Of a DNA stretch of 6,165 nucleotides, positions 5,440 through 6,165 are shown in pieces (positions within the stretch are counted from its first letter, which is position 1; each line of letters starts with the position of its first letter). The stretch spans positions 1 to 6,165 of the forward strand of contig JAKSPR010000180.1 of the NCBI GenBank assembly GCA_024404655.1. The letters run 5' to 3'. A model generated the notes under the pieces. That model saw nothing but the letters and a program-made list of their open reading frames with translations, searched no databases and had not been told where the DNA came from. The position numbers and the translations under genes were made by a program. Source of the stretch: Clostridia bacterium (lineage in GTDB: Bacteria > Bacillota > Clostridia > Oscillospirales > CAG-272).

Positions 5440-6165
5440 ATGCAGTATAAAGTACTTGGAAAAACAGGGTTAAAGGTCAGCGAAATCGGATTCGGCGGTG
5501 AATGGCTGGAACGTCATCCGGAAGAGGAATCAGTCGAATTGATGCGGTATGCCGCCGGAAAGGGAATCAACATCGTTGACTGCTGGATGCCCGATCCCAA
5601 ATCCAGAGACATCATCGGCAAGGCCATGAAGGGAAACCGGGAAAACTGGTATGTGCAGGGACACTTCGGTGCTACCTGGCAGAACGGTCAGTATGTCAGA
5701 ACAAGAGACATGAAGTTTGTGAAGCCTGCGTTTGAGGACCTGCTTGCAAGACTCGGGACAGATTATATTGACATCGGTATGATCCATTATGTCGACTCAG
5801 TCAAAGAATGGAATTCTATCCTTGAGTCGGATTATCTGAAATATGTTCTTGAAATGAAGGAAAAGGGTGTTATCCGCCATATCGGTCTCAGTTCCCATGA
5901 CCCGGAAACGGCGGCGCTGGCAGTGAAATCCGGCCTTATCGAAATGCTGCTGTTCAGCATCAATCCTGCGTTTGATATGCTCCCGTCCGGACAGAATCTG
6001 GATGAACTGCTTGCGGAGGGCTACCGCTATGACAGCCATCTGGCGGGAATCAATACGGTAAGAGCAGACCTTTACAGACTGTGTGAAGAGCACAATGTCG
6101 GCATCACAGTCATGAAGGGCTTTGCGGGCGGACGTCTGTTTGATGCAAAGAGGTCTCCGTTCGGG
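5440..6165 (+). CDS. Aldo/keto reductase-like protein, 3' truncated by window
   Basis: There are 242 codons without a stop to the window edge. The start MQYKVLGKTGLKVSEIGFGG is the standard first hairpin and strand of the aldo/keto reductase (AKR) TIM barrel. Further family marks are GINIVD (42-47), RLGTDYIDIGMIHYVD (104-119, with the conserved His116), VIRHIGLSSH, and the late strand GITVMKGFAGGRL. AKRs reduce carbonyls with NAD(P)H using an Asp-Tyr-Lys-His tetrad. Here Asp47 and His116 are present. The position five after the Asp, normally Tyr, is Asp52, and the Lys strand reads YVQGHFG with His75 where Lys is expected. The reaction may therefore differ or be lost. From memory, clostridial relatives with this N-terminus can carry a C-terminal 4Fe-4S domain; that part would lie beyond the window. 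The gene has its own promoter and leader and seems independent of the upstream operon. Confidence 0.88.
   Translation, partial: MQYKVLGKTGLKVSEIGFGGEWLERHPEEESVELMRYAAGKGINIVDCWMPDPKSRDIIGKAMKGNRENWYVQGHFGATWQNGQYVRTRDMKFVKPAFEDLLARLGTDYIDIGMIHYVDSVKEWNSILESDYLKYVLEMKEKGVIRHIGLSSHDPETAALAVKSGLIEMLLFSINPAFDMLPSGQNLDELLAEGYRYDSHLAGINTVRADLYRLCEEHNVGITVMKGFAGGRLFDAKRSPFG

Overview
The window suggests a mid-GC member of the Bacillota, most likely a clostridial (gut-type) anaerobe. The grounds are sigma-A-like promoters with 17-base spacers, GGAGG-type ribosome binding sites, intrinsic hairpin terminators, lipobox lipoproteins, and a solute-binding-protein ending and an aldo/keto reductase subtype that I associate with Clostridia. 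The taxonomic call is an inference; no rRNA or marker gene is present. All recognisable genes lie on the + strand. No mobile element, CRISPR array, tRNA or rRNA is visible.

Layout. Bases 1-103 hold the last 33 codons of a gene cut by the window edge. Its tail is nearly the same protein sequence (31 of 33 residues) as the tail of the next complete gene, so the two are tandem paralogs. After a probable terminator (123-156) and a weak promoter comes an 810-residue lipoprotein (217-2649). It joins an N-terminal beta-rich, propeller-like half to a C-terminal extracellular solute-binding domain (family 1, sugar-type). No ABC permease or ATPase gene lies nearby. A strong terminator (2655-2694) closes this unit.

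A well-formed promoter (2782-2810) then drives a two-gene operon. The first gene encodes a secreted 500-residue protein with a signal peptide and an internal Ala/Gly/Ser-rich hydrophobic stretch (2867-4369). The second, 12 bases downstream, encodes a 262-residue lipoprotein (4382-5170). I recognise neither product. Both are exported, so they probably act together at the cell surface. A GC-rich terminator (5178-5223) ends the operon.

A second promoter closely matching the first (about 49 of 64 aligned columns over 63 bases, including an upstream TTCC/GGAA palindrome) precedes a structured leader and the start of an aldo/keto reductase-like gene (5440 to the window end). That enzyme lacks the Tyr and Lys of the usual catalytic tetrad. 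The main points for follow-up are the tandem solute-binding fusions with a 36-base identical tail, the duplicated promoter cassette in front of unrelated genes, the unrecognised exported pair, and the atypical reductase with its hairpin leader.
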